In this document: positions 25,299 through 35,023 of the stretch, piece after piece
How the letters are laid out: each line of letters begins with the position of its first letter
Numbering within the stretch: the first letter of the stretch is position 1
Assembly (NCBI GenBank): GCA_051656605.1
Contig: JBOGCF010000049.1
Span: 1-64,000, forward strand
DNA from: UBA12018 sp051656605
GTDB lineage: Bacteria > Bacteroidota > Bacteroidia > Bacteroidales > CAMTPD01
Length of the DNA stretch: 64,000 nt
Reading direction: 5' to 3'
Translations under genes and position numbers: made by a program
Notes under the pieces: generated by a model
Told to the model about the DNA's origin: nothing
The model's input: only the letters and a program-made list of their open reading frames with translations
The model's database searches: none

Positions 25299-26326
25299 TT
25301 GCAATGAAGTCTGTTGGACTAGCTTTAGTATTTCTCATTCTTGCCGTATCGTGCAAGAATGAGGAAGTTGCATTTGCCGAGCCGGTATTTCCAGAAACCT
25401 ATTGTGTTGACGCGCGTATCTTGAACGACGATTTTATGTTTCGCCACGGGCATCAACCGCAAGTGTATGATTCGTTGTTGATTGTAGGCAATATGAGTGA
25501 CAAGGATATCATTTGTATTTTTAATAAGAATACCGGTGCGTTGATCGAGTCGCTCGGACGATTGGGCAACGGGCCTTATGAGTTGATAACGCCAGTTACT
25601 TTTTCGGTCGATCAATCAAGTGGCTATTTGTACGTTAATGATTACGGAAGGAAGGATATTCTACAGTACGACTTGAATAAGATCGTAAAGGGTGCAGACG
25701 ATTATGTTACGGCGGTTCGCTTGTCAGAGGATAGTAAAAATCGGAACAGCTTTCTGTTTGTGAAAGATTCGCTGTTTATTTCCACCGGCTTTACTGATCG
25801 GGTTGCGCTGGTAAGTCCTTCGCAAATAAAAGATAAGATTGAAGCGTGCAGAGCGGTTGTTGGTTTCGAATCTCCGCAAACGTGGAATCAATTTATGAGT
25901 TCCTATTCATGCAATGCAGTAAGTTCCAACGGTAAAAAGTTTGCGTCGGCTACACTGATAGGAGGGATTGTTGAGCTGTATTCGATAGACGGTGATAATA
26001 TCAAGGAGGGGAGAAAGAAGCTTTTTTACGAACCAATATTTGAAAAACAAGGGATGGCGTATAATCCTACACCGGAAACGATCTATGGCTTTTGTCATTT
26101 GTCGGCAACCGATGCACATCTTTACGCCACGGCTCATGCAAAAGTAAACCCTACGGCGATGCCCAACACGATATGGAAGTTTGACTGGAAAGGCAATCCG
26201 GTTGCGAGTTATACTTGTAAGTATCCGATCGAAAACTTTACGGTAGATGAAGCAGCAGGCAAAGCATTTGCCGTGGTTTATACCGAAGCGGGCGAGCAAG
26301 CTCTTGCAGTGATTGATTTATTATGA
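25295..26326 (+). CDS. 6-bladed beta-propeller lipoprotein, divergent middle member
   Basis: A 343-residue lipoprotein (signal MKSVGLALVFLILAVSC, from the second ATG at 25304; the first ATG overlaps the upstream stop by 4 bp). Propeller features include GRLGNGPYELI near residue 92 and repeated YxxDxxG strands. It belongs to the same family as its neighbours but is clearly divergent from them. Translational coupling to the upstream gene is likely, and the next gene starts 11 bp after its stop. Confidence 0.8.
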   Translation: MIAMKSVGLALVFLILAVSCKNEEVAFAEPVFPETYCVDARILNDDFMFRHGHQPQVYDSLLIVGNMSDKDIICIFNKNTGALIESLGRLGNGPYELITPVTFSVDQSSGYLYVNDYGRKDILQYDLNKIVKGADDYVTAVRLSEDSKNRNSFLFVKDSLFISTGFTDRVALVSPSQIKDKIEACRAVVGFESPQTWNQFMSSYSCNAVSSNGKKFASATLIGGIVELYSIDGDNIKEGRKKLFYEPIFEKQGMAYNPTPETIYGFCHLSATDAHLYATAHAKVNPTAMPNTIWKFDWKGNPVASYTCKYPIENFTVDEAAGKAFAVVYTEAGEQALAVIDLL

Positions 26327-26337
26327 ATTGAAAATAT

Positions 26338-27444
26338 ATGAGAAACAATATTTTATTTGCGGCGGCGTCTCTTTGTTGCTGCGTGTCGTGTACACAAACA
26401 ACAAACGAAACCGTTTGCACAACGATTGATTTAGGTGCAAGTATCGGTCAGACCACCGATGCGATTCCCTTGAATGACCTGTTCGACATTACACAAGTGC
26501 TTCCGATAGAAACGACGGACGACTTTCTGCTTTCGTCGATCAGTTTGGTTGGTAACCCCGAAAAGGAATTGGTTATTAATGACTCGGACCGACTCTACTT
26601 CGTCGACAAAGCAACCGGAAAGCTTCTTTCTAAAATCGACCGTAAAGGAAACGGCCCCGAAGAATATACTGATACACGGATTGCTGCTGTAGATAATGAG
26701 GGTAATGTATTGTTGTACGACTTCGGACGTAAAACACTTATGAAATATTCTCCTCGAGGAGAATTTCTTTCGTCAATCAAGAACGATTCTACAGGAAGTG
26801 TCTTTCAGTTGGCCGACGGTAACTATGCGATAAGTTATAATCCAAGCATAGAGTCTAGTGCGGGCATAGCAATCTACGACAAAGACTTTAAGTTGTTGAG
26901 GCAGGGGTTAAGTAACGATAAATTAGAATCGGAGTTTATGGTTATTTTTAATGCGATGTTTGAAAACGATGGTAAAGCTTACTTTCGTGATACACCACAT
27001 AACGATACTTTGTTTTGCGTAACGAGCGAAAAAGATGAGCCTTTTCTTGTGTTGAATAAAGGGGATCTGAAAGTTCCGGCAGAAGTGTTCGAGAAGTACG
27101 ATATCTATAAAAGAGATCGCTCGAAGTATATTATGAACGATTATGTTAGGCTTGCCGGAGATAAACTATTCATCAGTTTCACATATGATGAAAAGAAGTA
27201 TCACGACATTTGGGATATGAAGACTTCCAAACTACTCTACAGATCTGCGATTGGCAGAGACGGTGGAGTTAAAGGAATTCCTCTACAAATAGAAGGAACG
27301 GAAGTGGTGGTATGGCCAAAACTTACTTATGGAGACAAAGTTTACGTGGAAGTACAAGCCGAAGAGGCGCAGGCTTTCTTGCCATCGATCTCTGAGACGG
27401 ACAATCCGGTGCTTGTAGAACTTACGCTAAAGCAACGCCCTTAG
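26338..27444 (+). CDS. 6-bladed beta-propeller lipoprotein, paralogue 2
   Basis: A 368-residue lipoprotein (signal MRNNILFAAASLCCCVSC) of the same family, with DRKGNGPEEYTD near residue 107. DNA identity to 24198-25298 is very high over about the first 320 bp and last 250 bp, and much lower between, a mosaic pattern typical of gene conversion between tandem copies. Its stop overlaps the stop of the convergent nudix gene by 4 bp, with no terminator between. Confidence 0.82.
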   Translation: MRNNILFAAASLCCCVSCTQTTNETVCTTIDLGASIGQTTDAIPLNDLFDITQVLPIETTDDFLLSSISLVGNPEKELVINDSDRLYFVDKATGKLLSKIDRKGNGPEEYTDTRIAAVDNEGNVLLYDFGRKTLMKYSPRGEFLSSIKNDSTGSVFQLADGNYAISYNPSIESSAGIAIYDKDFKLLRQGLSNDKLESEFMVIFNAMFENDGKAYFRDTPHNDTLFCVTSEKDEPFLVLNKGDLKVPAEVFEKYDIYKRDRSKYIMNDYVRLAGDKLFISFTYDEKKYHDIWDMKTSKLLYRSAIGRDGGVKGIPLQIEGTEVVVWPKLTYGDKVYVEVQAEEAQAFLPSISETDNPVLVELTLKQRP

Positions 27445-27953
27445 TCGAGAAGGGCGGTTCTGAAGCGGGTGAATTCTTTTTCGAAATTGGGGGTGAAGAC
27501 TTCTTTGCCGATCATGGTATCAATCTCTTTGATTGACCAGAAGCGGCCGCCGTCTAGCTCTTCGGCATCGGGGCAGATCGTTTCGGTGTATACGGTTTTG
27601 TAAATGTAAACGAGTTCTTTTTCGATCTCCGATTCAAATACGTAGCGTGCTACAAAGATGGGCGTAAAACCTACGATGCCCAACTCTTCGCGGCTTTCGC
27701 GTACGAGAGCTGCGTCGGGAGTTTCGCCAAAGTCAACGTGACCGCCTACGGCTGTGTCCCATTTGCCCGGCTGAATGTCTTTGTGCATTGGTCGCTTTTG
27801 CAAAAACAATTCGCCTGCTTCATTGAATACATGTAAATGCACAACGGGATGTAACAGTTTGCATCCGTTGTGGCACGTTTGGCGTGTTGCGCTACCCGTT
27901 ACGTTTCCCGCTTCATCTACAAGCGGGAATAGTTCTTCGTTGTTATGGATCAT
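27441..27953 (-). CDS. Nudix hydrolase (IPP-isomerase-like subgroup)
   Basis: A 170-residue Nudix enzyme. The Nudix box spans 71-93 (GHVDFGE ... RESREELGI), with the metal-binding glutamates present. The start ELFPLVDEAGNVTG with an early HPVVHLHVF resembles the Idi-like or YfcD-like subgroup, which can act on nucleoside diphosphate derivatives. The substrate is not predictable. It lies 6 bp downstream of topB on the same strand and probably shares its transcript. Confidence 0.88.
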   Translation of the reverse strand: MIHNNEELFPLVDEAGNVTGSATRQTCHNGCKLLHPVVHLHVFNEAGELFLQKRPMHKDIQPGKWDTAVGGHVDFGETPDAALVRESREELGIVGFTPIFVARYVFESEIEKELVYIYKTVYTETICPDAEELDGGRFWSIKEIDTMIGKEVFTPNFEKEFTRFRTALLD

Positions 27954-27959
27954 CGTCGG

Positions 27960-29909
27960 TTACTTTTTTGAATTGATAATGCTTTGCAACTGAGCATGTG
28001 TAAGGTTGTCGCCGTGTTCGTCAAACGAAAGGCGGAAGTCGCATCCTTCTTTCCAATTGCTACATCCGTAGGCCGCTTTCCCTTTCAATATCTTTCCTTT
28101 TCCACACTTCGGGCAGATGATTGCCGCCGGTTGTTTGGGCGGATTGAGTTCGTTGCGTACAATATTTACCACCATCTCTTTGAGCTCGGCAAGAAACACT
28201 TTAGCTTCGTACGTTCCGCGTTCTATCTGGCGCAGTTTGCTTTCCCAGATACCGGTGAGTTCGGCCGACTTCAACAGCTCTTCGCGGATGGTATTGATCA
28301 GCTCGATGCCGGTTTCGGTAGCGGTAAGACTTTTACGTTCTTTCTTGATGTACTTACGCTTGAAGAGGGTTTCGATAATTGCCGCGCGGGTCGACGGGCG
28401 ACCGATACCGTTTTCTTTCAACGCATCGCGTAATTCTTCATTGTCGACAAGCTTGCCGGCTGTTTCCATTGCACGCAAAAGCGTTGCTTCGGTATAGTAT
28501 TTGGGCGGTTGTGTCCACTTTTCGTTCAGTGCCGGTTCGTGCGGACCGCTTTCTCCTTTTTCAAAGTTTGGCAAGATGCCTTCGCTTTCGTCCGTCTCTT
28601 CTTCCTTTTCGCTGGTATCTACTTCTTTGGCAAATACCGTGCGCCAACCCGGATCAAGTATCTGCTTGCCCGTTACTTTAAACGGAATTTCGGCAGCCTC
28701 GCCCAGTACGGTGGTCGTAGATATTTTACAATCGGGATAGAACGCTGCGATGAATCGTTTCGTGATCAATTCATAGACTTTGCGTTCGTCCATGCTCATG
28801 TTGTTGGCATTGGTGCCTGTAGGGATGATGGCATGGTGATCGGTAACCTTGCTGTTGTCGAATACTTTTTTCGACTTCTTTATTTTTGCTTTCAATACCG
28901 GCTCTGTCAGCGCGGCATAATCTTTTAGTCCGCGCATAATGCCCGGTATCTTCGGATAGATGTCATCACTCAAAAAGGTTGTATCTACACGCGGATAGGT
29001 TGTAAGCTTTTTTTCGTAAAGAGATTGAATCAGTTTGAGCGTTTCATCGGCCGAAAAGCTAAACTTCTTGTTGCATTCTACCTGTAGCGACGTAAGGTCA
29101 AACAGTCGCGGAGGGGCCTCTGTTCCTTTCTTGATCGAGGTGTCGGTGATGGTAAATTCACTGTCTTTGATTTCTTCCAGAGCTTTAGCTCCGTCTTCCT
29201 GATTGGTAAACTTACCTTTTGTTGCCGAGAAGGTTGTTTTGCGGTATACGGTCTTCAACTCCCAGTATGCTTCGGGTTTGAAGTTTTCGATTTCGTGCTG
29301 ACGTTTTACAATCAGGGCAAGGGTAGGCGTTTGTACACGGCCAATGGAAAGAACTTGTTTGTCTTTTCCATACAGCAAGGTATACAGGCGTGTACCATTC
29401 ATCCCCAACAGCCAGTCGCCGATGGCACGAGACAAACCGGCTTGGTATAGCTTGTCAAACTCCGACTGATCGCGTAGCTTTTGGAAGCCTTCGCGTATTG
29501 CTTCTTCGGTAAGTGAAGAGATCCATAGGCGATATACTGGACATTTGCATCCGGCTTTCTGCATTACCCAACGCTGAATCAGCTCTCCTTCTTGGCCGGC
29601 ATCACCGCAGTTGATGACTGATTCTGCCTTAGAAATGAGAGACTCGATGGTGTTGAATTGCTTTTCTACTCCTTTGTCTTGTATGAGTTTGATGCCGAAG
29701 CGATCGGGAATCATGGGAAGGTATCTGACGTTCCAGTATTTCCACTCGGGAGTGTAATCATTGGGCTCTTTTAGGGTGCACAAATGCCCGAATACCCATG
29801 TAACCTGGTATCCGTTCCCTTCAAAATATCCATCTTTTTTATTCTTAGCTCCCAATACCTGGGCAATCTCGCGTGCTACACTTGGTTTTTCAGCTATACA
29901 TACTTTCAT
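27960..29909 (-). CDS. topB: DNA topoisomerase III
   Basis: A type IA topoisomerase that relaxes and decatenates DNA through a 5'-phosphotyrosine. The start is set at the ATG at 29909 (MKVCIAEKPSVAREIA); a TTG two codons upstream is less likely. The Toprim domain holds EKPS and the acidic motif NCGDAGQEGELI near 95; the active-site tyrosine is in TTYPRVDT near 305. The C-terminus carries a zinc ribbon (CPKCGKG ... CSNWKEGC) near 600. About 649 residues matches TopB of Bacteroidetes. The nudix gene follows closely. Confidence 0.95.
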   Translation of the reverse strand: MKVCIAEKPSVAREIAQVLGAKNKKDGYFEGNGYQVTWVFGHLCTLKEPNDYTPEWKYWNVRYLPMIPDRFGIKLIQDKGVEKQFNTIESLISKAESVINCGDAGQEGELIQRWVMQKAGCKCPVYRLWISSLTEEAIREGFQKLRDQSEFDKLYQAGLSRAIGDWLLGMNGTRLYTLLYGKDKQVLSIGRVQTPTLALIVKRQHEIENFKPEAYWELKTVYRKTTFSATKGKFTNQEDGAKALEEIKDSEFTITDTSIKKGTEAPPRLFDLTSLQVECNKKFSFSADETLKLIQSLYEKKLTTYPRVDTTFLSDDIYPKIPGIMRGLKDYAALTEPVLKAKIKKSKKVFDNSKVTDHHAIIPTGTNANNMSMDERKVYELITKRFIAAFYPDCKISTTTVLGEAAEIPFKVTGKQILDPGWRTVFAKEVDTSEKEEETDESEGILPNFEKGESGPHEPALNEKWTQPPKYYTEATLLRAMETAGKLVDNEELRDALKENGIGRPSTRAAIIETLFKRKYIKKERKSLTATETGIELINTIREELLKSAELTGIWESKLRQIERGTYEAKVFLAELKEMVVNIVRNELNPPKQPAAIICPKCGKGKILKGKAAYGCSNWKEGCDFRLSFDEHGDNLTHAQLQSIINSKK

Positions 29910-29919
29910 AGGCAAAACG

Positions 29920-29963
29920 AAAGGCTATCTTTGATTCACTTTCGATGAGCAAAGATAGCCTTT
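29920..29963 (-). terminator. Terminator between the antiporter gene and topB
   Basis: AAAGGCTATCTTTG and CAAAGATAGCCTTT pair perfectly. It lies between the antiporter stop and the topB start; read on the minus strand a T-rich TTTCGTTTTG follows. Confidence 0.75.
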
Positions 29964-29993
29964 TTAGATGATTCGTATAATTAATAATGCATA

Positions 29994-30950
29994 TTAAGCT
30001 GCAATATTTCGAAGCAAGTAGATCGTATATCCTATGTAAATAAGAAATAAGAAGATTCCTTCGCCTCTGCTTATTTTGTATTTGTGGCGCATAAGCGGCA
30101 GTAAGACAACCGATACGGCAAGCATTACGAGCAAGTCGATGTAGTTTACGTTTGGTGCAGAGATTGGTTTTACCAACGAGCTGATACCGAGTATCGACAA
30201 AATGTTGAAAATGTTTGATCCTACTACGTTTCCGATTGCGATCTCCGGGTTTTTACGAATAGCGGCAACGATGGATGTGGCAAGTTCGGGCATGCTTGTT
30301 CCGGCAGCAATGATCGTAAGTCCGATCACGGCTTCGCTTACACCCATTGCTTTTGCAATAAATACAGAACTTTTCACCAGAAGATTGGATGCAATAATCA
30401 AGATAACCAGTCCAATTGCTATATATAAAAGATCTAGCCATACACTTTTGCTAGCTTTAAACGAGTCGAATTCTTCTAATGATTCAGGGTGCTTTTTGCC
30501 CTCCTTCTTTGCATAAATAATACTGAAGACCGTATAGGCGATGATTCCGATAAATAAGATTGCTCCGGCGATGCGGCTAAGATGTCCGTGCCAAAACATG
30601 GCTGTGAAAAGAGCTGCTACTCCAATCATGATCGGAACATCTATTTGAGTAAGTTGCTTTCTTACATTCATCGGCTGGATGATTGCGGCAATTCCGAGAA
30701 TAACACAGATGTTGAAGATATTTGAACCCACTACGTTTCCGATCGAAATATCACCCTGACCGGCAAGTGTGGCGTTGAGACTTACAACCAATTCGGGCGA
30801 ACTGGTACCGAAGGCTACAATGGTAAGTCCTACGACAAGTGGAGAAACTTTTGCGCGAATCGCAAGTGAGGAGCTGCCTCGTACCAGACCTTCAGCTCCA
30901 AAATAAAGCATTGCTAGTGATAGCAATAATAATAGAATGTTTAGTATCAT
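29994..30950 (-). CDS. Calcium/sodium antiporter (CaCA family, YrbG-like)
   Basis: A 318-residue inner-membrane cation exchanger with about ten helices. The two inverted alpha-repeats are plain: VGLTIVAFGTSSPELVVS with GNVVGSNIFN in the first half, and IGLTIIAAGTSMPELATS with GNVVGSNIFN in the second. The acidic residues in the PEL motifs bind the ion. It should expel Ca2+ in exchange for Na+ (or H+). It stands alone. Confidence 0.93.
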   Translation of the reverse strand: MILNILLLLLSLAMLYFGAEGLVRGSSSLAIRAKVSPLVVGLTIVAFGTSSPELVVSLNATLAGQGDISIGNVVGSNIFNICVILGIAAIIQPMNVRKQLTQIDVPIMIGVAALFTAMFWHGHLSRIAGAILFIGIIAYTVFSIIYAKKEGKKHPESLEEFDSFKASKSVWLDLLYIAIGLVILIIASNLLVKSSVFIAKAMGVSEAVIGLTIIAAGTSMPELATSIVAAIRKNPEIAIGNVVGSNIFNILSILGISSLVKPISAPNVNYIDLLVMLAVSVVLLPLMRHKYKISRGEGIFLFLIYIGYTIYLLRNIAA

Positions 30951-31333
30951 AAATGATTAATTCGTGTGTCTTATAAACACAATAAAAGGATAAAAGTTCT
31001 AATGATTAAATACAGCTGTATGCTGAAAATAGAGATATGTGCAATTATTGTTCATGTTGGCGTTCTCATGCGTCATAGTGTTTGAATTAAAAGAGATTGT
31101 TATTACTGGTTTTTACGAATCGGATGCTAATGTAAAACAATCGAATCAGAAATAAACCAAGAGTTGTGGTTTTGTTTGTACTATTTATCAACACACAAGG
31201 GGAAAGAGAAATGTTGTAAAGAGAAATTTTCTTTAACGAATTCTTGAAAATATTTTATCAGTACACGGCTGTTTGTTCATGCAATTTATAATGATTCGTT
31301 GTATATTTGTACGAAACTTAAATTAGTGACAAA
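30951..31333. other. 383-bp gap between divergent antiporter and purT genes
   Basis: No gene, tRNA or recognised riboswitch is seen; in particular no purine-riboswitch core was noticed. A TATATTTG element at 31302-31309, 24 bp before purT, is the likely -7 of the purT promoter, without a good -33 partner. Confidence 0.5.
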
Positions 31334-32515
31334 ATGGTAAAGATAGGAACTCCTATGTCTTCAACCGGAAAGAAAGTATTGCTTTGTGGTTCCGGTGAAT
31401 TGGGTAAAGAAGTAGCGATTGAGTTTCAACGTTACGGTGTAGAAGTGGTTGCGCTTGATAAGTATGAAAACGCACCAGCTATGCAAGTTGCTCACAAGTC
31501 TTATGTCGTTTCTATGTTGGATGGTGCTCGCTTGCGAGAGATAATCGAAGCTGAAAAGCCTGATTATATTGTTCCTGAAGTGGAAGCTATCGCAACACAA
31601 ACGCTTATTGAATTAGAGAAAGAAGGTTTCAATGTAGTTCCTACCGCACTAGCCACCTATTTGACCATGAACAGAGAAGGCATCCGTCGCTTGGCTGCCG
31701 AAGAATTAGGTATTAAAACTTCCCCTTATAAATTTGCTGCAACATTCGAAGAGTTTACTCAGGCAATCGAAGAGATTGGTATGCCTTGTGTAATCAAGCC
31801 GATCATGAGTTCGTCTGGTCACGGCCAAAGCGTAGTGCGCTCGGCTGCCGACATTGAGAAATCATGGAAGTATGCACAAGAAGGTGGTAGAGCCGGAGCG
31901 GGTAAAGTGATTGTAGAAGGTTTTGTTGATTTCGACTATGAAATTACGTTGCTTACTGTACGTCACTGTCAAGGTACTTCTTTCTGTGAACCGATCGGAC
32001 ACCGTCAGGAAGACGGAGATTACCGTGAGTCATGGCAACCACAAGCTATGTCGGCTGTAGCGAAAGCGAAGGCACAAGAGATAGCACAAAAAGTAACCGG
32101 CGCACTTGGCGGTTATGGCTTGTTTGGTGTTGAGTTGTTTATCAAAGGCGACGATGTAATCTTTAGTGAGGTTTCTCCTCGTCCGCACGATACAGGTATG
32201 GTAACAATGATCTCACAAGATTTGTCTCAATTTGCATTGCATGCAAGAGCAGTTCTTGGATTGCCAATTCCTAATATCGCATTTCACGGTCCGTCTGCAT
32301 CACGTGCAGTTGTAGTTGAAGGCGATTCAGATCACGTACAATTCGGAAACTTGATTGAAGCACTGAGCCAACCGGATACGCAAATGCGTATATTCGGTAA
32401 GCCGGAAGTACACGGTCACCGTCGTATGGCTGTGATGCTAGCAAGAGCAAACTCGGTAGAAGAAGCTCGTGCCAAAGCAAACAAAGCTTACGAAGCATTG
32501 GAAATTACATTGTAA
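31334..32515 (+). CDS. purT: Formate-dependent phosphoribosylglycinamide formyltransferase
   Basis: PurT uses ATP and formate to formylate GAR in purine synthesis, an alternative to folate-dependent PurN. The 393-residue ATP-grasp protein shows LLCGSGELGKEVAIEFQR at the N-terminus, CVIKPIMSSSGHGQSVV (ATP loop, ~155), a FCEPIGHRQEDGDYRESWQP block near 215 and EVSPRPHDTGMVT near 280, all PurT hallmarks. It stands alone with its own promoter-like element and terminator. Confidence 0.95.
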   Translation: MVKIGTPMSSTGKKVLLCGSGELGKEVAIEFQRYGVEVVALDKYENAPAMQVAHKSYVVSMLDGARLREIIEAEKPDYIVPEVEAIATQTLIELEKEGFNVVPTALATYLTMNREGIRRLAAEELGIKTSPYKFAATFEEFTQAIEEIGMPCVIKPIMSSSGHGQSVVRSAADIEKSWKYAQEGGRAGAGKVIVEGFVDFDYEITLLTVRHCQGTSFCEPIGHRQEDGDYRESWQPQAMSAVAKAKAQEIAQKVTGALGGYGLFGVELFIKGDDVIFSEVSPRPHDTGMVTMISQDLSQFALHARAVLGLPIPNIAFHGPSASRAVVVEGDSDHVQFGNLIEALSQPDTQMRIFGKPEVHGHRRMAVMLARANSVEEARAKANKAYEALEITL

Positions 32516-32534
32516 TTCATAAAATCTTTTAGTG

Positions 32535-32591
32535 CTCCCAAAACATCAGTGTGTCGAAGCTACGGCATGCCCGATGTTTTGGGAGTTTTTT
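32535..32591 (+). terminator. Terminator of purT
   Basis: CTCCCAAAACATC pairs perfectly with GATGTTTTGGGAG over a 25-base loop and is followed by T6. Confidence 0.88.
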
Positions 32592-32611
32592 AAACCGTAT
32601 AATCTATTATC

Positions 32612-33877
32612 ATGTTCAAGAAAATCTGTTTTATTTCCTGTTTGCTGTGCTCGGTAAGTATGTGGGCACAGTCGGCTTTCGAGACCAATTTCTATCCCAA
32701 AACAATGCGCGTCGATTACTTCCGATGCGGTGATGCTACCAAAGAATCTGTGTATATTGATGAGGTAAGAGAAGAGCCCTATTGGGGAGGATCAAAAGTA
32801 AACCTGATCGATACTACCGGCTACGGAAACTACTTCGTAAAGGTGTATGACAAACAAACGAATGCGCTGATTTACTCGCGCGGTTATTGTAATCTATTTG
32901 GCGAGTGGCAAACCATTCCCGAAGCCAAACAAACGCAAAAGTGCTATACCGAATCGGTTGTGTTTCCTTATCCCAAAAAAGACATTAAGGTGGTGTTTGA
33001 ATCACGCAACAAGAAGGGTAAGTTTGAAAAGACTTTCGAATACGATATCGATGTAAACAGCTATTTGATCAAGAAAGAGGCAAACCGAAACAAGGTGTTC
33101 GATGTCGTTTACTCAGGAGCTCCTGAGAATTGTGTAGACATCGTGGTTTTGTCAGAAGGATACACTGCCGACCAATACGACTTATTTAAAGAAGACGCAA
33201 AGAAGTTTGCCGATGCAATCTTCTCTTTTTCTCCGTTCAAAGAAAACAAAGGACGTTTCAATGTGAAAGCCGTATGGACTCCTTCTACAGAAGAGGGTTC
33301 CGACATTCCGGGCGAACACATCTGGAAAGAAACGGCGCTTAACTCAACTTTCTATACTTTCGACTCGGAGCGTTACATCATGACGCCCGACTTTAAAAGC
33401 GTGCGCGATGCTGCATCGTCTGTTCCTTACGATTTTATCTACATCATTGCCAACTCGAAAAAGTATGGCGGTGGCGGTATTTATAACTACTACGGACTTA
33501 GTGTGGCCGGCAATGAAGGTTCGTACGAGAAGATTTATGTGCACGAATTCGGACACTTGTTTCTTGGATTGGGCGACGAGTATCAAGGTGATGCATCGTA
33601 CAACGATTTCTATCCGAAAGGCGTAGAGCCTTGGGAAGCAAACCTTACACGCTTGATCGGCTTTGATAAGAAATGGAAAAACATGCTTCCGGAAGGAACT
33701 AAAATACCAACTACCGACGAGAATGCTGAGATCGGAGTATTTGAAGGAGGCGGTTACGTAAATGAAGGTATTTACCGTCCGCGCAAGAACTGCTTGATGA
33801 GAAGCTTTTCTATAAACGACTTCTGTCCGGTGTGTACCAAGGCAATCTTGGGACAAATCGATTTTTACACGAAGTAA
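32612..33877 (+). CDS. Secreted M64-family metallopeptidase
   Basis: A 421-residue zinc peptidase of the M64 (IgA-peptidase) family. A signal peptide (~20, ending MWAQS) is followed by an N-terminal beta-rich domain (~25-150) and the peptidase domain beginning VDIVVLSEGYTADQY near 172. The zinc site is HEFGHLFLGLGDEY with H311, E312 and H315 and the downstream Asp as metthionzincin-like third ligand. The C-terminus has CLMRSF and FCPVC. The IgA specificity of the founding member should not be assumed. Confidence 0.9.
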   Translation: MFKKICFISCLLCSVSMWAQSAFETNFYPKTMRVDYFRCGDATKESVYIDEVREEPYWGGSKVNLIDTTGYGNYFVKVYDKQTNALIYSRGYCNLFGEWQTIPEAKQTQKCYTESVVFPYPKKDIKVVFESRNKKGKFEKTFEYDIDVNSYLIKKEANRNKVFDVVYSGAPENCVDIVVLSEGYTADQYDLFKEDAKKFADAIFSFSPFKENKGRFNVKAVWTPSTEEGSDIPGEHIWKETALNSTFYTFDSERYIMTPDFKSVRDAASSVPYDFIYIIANSKKYGGGGIYNYYGLSVAGNEGSYEKIYVHEFGHLFLGLGDEYQGDASYNDFYPKGVEPWEANLTRLIGFDKKWKNMLPEGTKIPTTDENAEIGVFEGGGYVNEGIYRPRKNCLMRSFSINDFCPVCTKAILGQIDFYTK

Positions 33878-34008
33878 AGAACTTTTATCCTTGGGCAGCA
33901 GTTCTGCAATTGTTCGCCTCACTTGTAAAAGAGCAATGTTGATGCATTGAGATGGTTACGGTTGAGGCGGATAATTGAAAAAGATGAATCTCTAAATATT
34001 ATATTTCA

Positions 34009-34899
34009 ATGGCTAATTTGAAAGTTTGGATTGAAGCAGCACGTCCCAAAACGTTGACCGCTTCGATTAGTCCCGTACTATTGGGATGTGCATTGGCTTA
34101 TACCGATGGAAAGTTTAATTGGATCCCGGCATTGTTGTGTTTGTTTGTTGCACTGTTTGCACAGATTGCATCCAATTATGCCAACGATTATTTCGACCAT
34201 AAGAAAGGAGCCGATCGCGAAGACCGTTTGGGGCCGGATAGGGCAGTTGCCTTAGGTTGGGTAAAGCCAAAGTCGATGCTTATTGCAACCCTTATTTCAT
34301 TGGGCTTGTCATGTATTGTAGGTCTTTTCTTGATTCAGTATGGAGGCTGGGAACTCATATTTGTAGGTCTGGCTATTGCTGTGTTTGCACTGGCTTACTC
34401 TGCGGGACCTTATCCGTTGGCTTATCATGGGTTGGGAGATGTCTGTGTTTTGTTGTTCTATGGTGTTGTTCCGGTGGTGTTTACCTATTATGTGCAAGCC
34501 AATACGTTTACAGTCGGAGCTCTATTAGCCGGATTGGCATTGGGCTTTGTTGCCATCAACATCCTTGTTGTGAATAACTACCGCGATTATGATGCAGATA
34601 AGTTGAGCAACAAGCAAACCACCATTGTGAAGTACGGAAAGGCATTCGGACTTGCTTTCTATATCTTCAATGCATTGGCTGGTATGTTGTTTTTCATCGC
34701 AGTTACCGAACTTTATGATGTGTATGCGATTTTGGCTTACTCGCTGGCCTTTATCTGGATTGCCTTATTTATCCTGGTATACCGCAAACTAACTTCGCTT
34801 GAGGGGAAAGCCCTTAATGCAGTGTTGGCTTCAACGGCCAAAATGGTATTTCTTTTTGCTGTTCTATTGTCGGTGCTTATTGTTTTTTGCAAACAATGA
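34009..34899 (+). CDS. menA: 1,4-dihydroxy-2-naphthoate polyprenyltransferase
   Basis: MenA attaches the isoprenoid tail to DHNA in menaquinone synthesis, the main respiratory quinone of this group. The 296-residue UbiA-fold membrane protein begins with ARPKTLTASISPVLLG, has the first Asp-rich motif NDYFDHKKGADREDRLGPDR near 62-82 and the second, NNYRDYDADKLSNKQTT, near 188, plus about eight helices. Length and motifs fit MenA rather than UbiA. The other men genes are not in the window. Confidence 0.93.
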   Translation: MANLKVWIEAARPKTLTASISPVLLGCALAYTDGKFNWIPALLCLFVALFAQIASNYANDYFDHKKGADREDRLGPDRAVALGWVKPKSMLIATLISLGLSCIVGLFLIQYGGWELIFVGLAIAVFALAYSAGPYPLAYHGLGDVCVLLFYGVVPVVFTYYVQANTFTVGALLAGLALGFVAINILVVNNYRDYDADKLSNKQTTIVKYGKAFGLAFYIFNALAGMLFFIAVTELYDVYAILAYSLAFIWIALFILVYRKLTSLEGKALNAVLASTAKMVFLFAVLLSVLIVFCKQ

Positions 34900-34962
34900 T
34901 AAATTGCACTGCTTTTGAGGGGTAATTGTTGCTTATTGACGTAGATACGTCGGATTATGTTG

Positions 34963-34970
34963 TATATTTG
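34963..34970 (+). promoter_or_regulatory. Candidate -7 element for the M3 peptidase gene
   Basis: TATATTTG matches TAnnTTTG, 54 bp before the start. The nearest TTG upstream is 24 bp away, slightly long. Confidence 0.5.
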
Positions 34971-35023
34971 TAATCTAAACAGAATAGATACACGAATATA
35001 AATCAACAATAAACATCTAGCCA

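Noticed and set aside
30951..31333. Purine riboswitch upstream of purT
   Set aside because: No recognisable aptamer core or paired loop arms were found by eye in the gap.
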